Positions 7,126 to 7,360 of a stretch of 7,360 nucleotides of DNA are shown in pieces. The position numbers and the translations under genes are program-made. Positions within the stretch are counted from its first letter, which is position 1. Each line of letters begins with the position of its first letter. The stretch is from Planctomycetia bacterium (GTDB taxonomy: Bacteria > Planctomycetota > Phycisphaerae > Phycisphaerales > SM1A02): the NCBI GenBank assembly GCA_005799205.1, contig SYHM01000074.1:1-7360 (forward strand), written 5' to 3'. The notes under the pieces were generated by a model, which was given only the letters and a program-made list of their open reading frames with translations, ran no database searches and was not told the DNA's origin.

Positions 7126-7360
7126 TTGGCACAACGAGATGACGAATCGCCCAGAGCGTTCCGAGGTAAAGAAACAGCGCTGGCAGCATCCACACAACGC
7201 CGACAAGCTCGTGAAACTCGCCGTCGGCAAAGTTCGCGTCGAAAAGCGTGAGGATGCCGATCGACGCCACGCGAATGATGTTGACGAGAATGGCAATGGG
7301 AACACCGAGCGCCACGAGCAGAATCTGCTGCCACATCGCGGTGAGATTTGTGTACGCGAG
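7100..7360 (-). CDS. Exosortase, C-terminal fragment (5' end outside window)
   Basis: The last 86 residues of an exosortase/archaeosortase-family protein are visible; the frame is open through 7360 and ends at a TAG at 7100-7102. The family is a polytopic inner-membrane cysteine protease/transpeptidase-like enzyme that processes proteins bearing a C-terminal PEP-CTERM-type tail. The family's catalytic residues are Cys, Arg and His. Here the Arg lies in the motif PIAILVNIIR (fragment residues 21-30, Arg30) and the His in the motif FHELVG (His50), 20 residues further on, which is close to the usual Arg-His spacing. The catalytic Cys should lie upstream of the window and cannot be checked. Hydrophobic segments at about 12-38 and 52-76 fit the last membrane helices, and the short tail ends in SSSAV. 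The exosortase subtype cannot be decided from this fragment. The gene directly overlaps an epsI-type gene, the standard partner, which supports the call. Confidence 0.88.
   Translation of the reverse strand, partial: LAYTNLTAMWQQILLVALGVPIAILVNIIRVASIGILTLFDANFADGEFHELVGVVWMLPALFLYLGTLWAIRHLVVPNAGSSSAV

Noticed and set aside
7126..7305. Upstream ATG at 7305 as the epsI start, giving 345 residues
   Set aside because: The added 60 residues are Ser/Cys/Arg-rich and lie within the conserved exosortase frame; the membrane anchor expected at the EpsI N-terminus begins just after the ATG at 7125.
1..7360. Defence system, mobile element, CRISPR array or RNA gene
   Set aside because: Coding sequence of four recognisable genes covers all but 22 bases, and no terminal repeats, spaced repeats, transposase motifs or tRNA-like folds were seen.

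Overview
The window is a block of one operon, read entirely on the minus strand, that belongs to an exosortase / exopolysaccharide locus. From the 5' end of the transcript (high coordinates) to the 3' end (low coordinates) it holds four genes. They are the C-terminal end of an exosortase (cut by the window edge at 7360), an EpsI-family exosortase-associated protein, a very large membrane-anchored TPR protein of 1607 residues, and most of a Wzz/GumC-type polysaccharide chain-length determinant (cut by the window edge at base 1).

Spacing is very tight. The exosortase and epsI overlap by 26 bases, epsI and the TPR gene are 3 bases apart, and the TPR gene and the wzz-like gene are 19 bases apart. 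There is no room for a terminator or promoter between genes, so co-transcription and at least some translational coupling are likely. No stretch over 300 bases lacks a gene. I see no RNA gene, mobile element, CRISPR array or origin. The long open frames on the plus strand are antisense shadows of the minus-strand genes.

How the parts plausibly work together: exosortases are membrane transpeptidase-like enzymes that process proteins carrying a C-terminal sorting tail (PEP-CTERM and relatives). EpsI-type proteins are their usual genetic partners. In Gram-negative bacteria these pairs sit inside exopolysaccharide gene clusters next to Wzz/GumC chain-length regulators and large TPR proteins (PrsT-like). 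The layout therefore suggests a system that couples polysaccharide export and surface or biofilm matrix assembly with sorting of cell-surface proteins. No sorting substrate and no glycosyltransferase lies in this window.

Organism: a Gram-negative bacterium of moderately high GC. The sequence type of the EpsI and Wzz proteins and the enlarged TPR protein make me lean to Planctomycetota (possibly the Phycisphaerae side). This is an impression from family resemblance, not a demonstration; Verrucomicrobiota or Proteobacteria are not excluded.
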